Assembly: GCA_037783415.1 (NCBI GenBank)
Contig: JAZGTN010000001.1
Location: forward strand, 310,001-374,000
Reading direction: 5' to 3'
DNA from: Leptasterias polaris
Lineage: Eukaryota > Echinodermata > Asteroidea > Forcipulatida > Asteriidae
Length of the DNA stretch: 64,000 nucleotides
Positions 63,588 to 64,000 of this stretch are shown piece by piece. Below the pieces are notes generated by a model. The model saw nothing but the letters and a program-made list of their open reading frames with translations. It did not search any database and had not been told where the DNA came from. Positions within the stretch are counted from its first letter, which is position 1; every line of letters starts with the position of its first letter. The position numbers and the translations under genes are program-made.

Positions 63588-64000
63588 CTACCCAAAGAAA
63601 ATGAAAGTTTTAAAAAAGGCCAAGAAATAGTGCCTGCGGAAAACGTTGAGACCCTGAAATAAAGTTAAATCTACGGTTGACAATAACTCCTGATCACAGC
63701 ATGCCAGAGAGACAAATTTTGTTACCTGATTCTTCCCTGAATACTCCCAAATCCGAAAATCAGAATGTGAGGGCCAGCAGGCGCCATCTTCATACCGCAA
63801 ATTACCAGCGAGCGGGGACCATCCGAAGTCGACGCAATAGCGACTTCATTTGAACGAGCTATTTTAAAACAAATTCAAAGTAAGCACGGTCAAATCAACA
63901 TGACATCATTTTTGGATTGGCACAAAATTTACACCACTCGAAGGTCAAGTACTAGGGGTCATGTGACCGAATTCTTGGGGCGGAGAGACATTTCTAGACG
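63588..64000. repeat. Truncated L unit at right window edge
   Basis: First 413 bp of an L unit that matches the consensus by eye. The window ends inside it, so the array continues to the right. Confidence 0.95.

Larger units (their letters stand above)
1..64000. repeat. Satellite DNA array with L/S higher-order repeat structure
   Basis: Every base belongs to a head-to-tail tandem array of two related units: S (184 bp) and L (437 bp, which is S plus a segment of about 254 bp). I count 84 L units and 148 complete S units. L-to-L spacing is 805 bp in 55 cases (two S), 621 in 21 (one S), 989 in 3 (three S), 1173 in 2 (four S) and 437 in 2 (no S), less 1 bp where a unit carries a deletion. All units lie in the same orientation, and I saw no inversion, foreign insertion or unique sequence. 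Most copies are identical over hundreds of bases, which implies recent or ongoing homogenisation. A 184-bp monomer is close to a nucleosome repeat length, as in many eukaryotic centromeric satellites. The centromeric or heterochromatic role is inference. The satellite family is not recognised. Confidence 0.98.

Noticed and set aside
1..64000. CRISPR array
   Set aside because: Repeats are 184-437 bp, with no short repeat alternating with unique spacers; all intervening sequence is itself repeated.
1..64000. CENP-B box
   Set aside because: I looked for the core TTCG-N4-A-N2-CGGG on both strands. The closest stretch (GAATTCTTGGGGCGG) needs gaps and lacks the core spacing.
1..64000. tRNA, rRNA or 5S gene units as the source of the tandem repeat
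   Set aside because: No tRNA-like A/B boxes in a cloverleaf context and no recognisable 5S or rRNA sequence in L or S.

Overview
The whole 64 kb window is one uninterrupted head-to-tail satellite DNA array. It holds no gene, RNA gene, mobile element with coding capacity, CRISPR array or unique flanking DNA, and both window edges fall inside the array. The array length, the near-nucleosomal 184-bp monomer and the layered higher-order structure point to a eukaryotic (peri)centromeric or other heterochromatic satellite from a long-read assembly. The species cannot be named from this sequence. Some motifs are reminiscent of invertebrate repeats, but that is only an impression.

Two building blocks account for every base. 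Using the register that starts at the CTACCCAAAG motif, there is a short unit S of 184 bp (about 45% GC by hand count) and a long unit L of 437 bp. L matches S except that it carries an extra segment of about 254 bp bounded by direct TTTTAAAA repeats; the net length difference is 253 bp. S occurs in two linked types. S2, the last unit before an L, normally has T at unit position 168, while S1 has C there. The canonical higher-order repeat (HOR) is L-S1-S2, 805 bp. The window starts with the last 91 bp of an S2 and ends 24 bp short of completing an L. Between them lie 84 L units (the last truncated) and 148 S units.

Across the 83 L-to-L intervals, the number of S units is 2 in 55 (805 bp), 1 in 21 (621 bp), 3 in 3 (989 bp), 4 in 2 (1173 bp) and 0 in 2 (437 bp). 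Seven intervals are 1 bp shorter because of single-base deletions. The arithmetic closes exactly: 83x437 + 148x184 - 7 = 63,496.

Layout: 0-15.5 kb mixes 805- and 621-bp HORs and has one 989-bp variant. 15.5-24.4 kb is a run of eleven 805-bp HORs. 24.4-34.8 kb contains a duplicated block with two 1173-bp HORs. 34.8-42.3 kb is a family marked by a 1-bp deletion. 42.3-45.7 kb has a private G>A marker and two 989-bp HORs. 45.7-56.6 kb is highly homogeneous, ending with eight 805-bp HORs in a row. 56.6-64 kb is more heterogeneous, with L-L junctions and L units preceded by a C-type unit.

Shared private variants at exact multiples of the unit lengths (2231, 4209, 4275, 6440, 1242 and 1425 bp) record successive local duplications by unequal exchange or a similar process. 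A 70-codon minus-strand reading frame recurs once per L unit, but it is a passenger of the repeat and not a gene.
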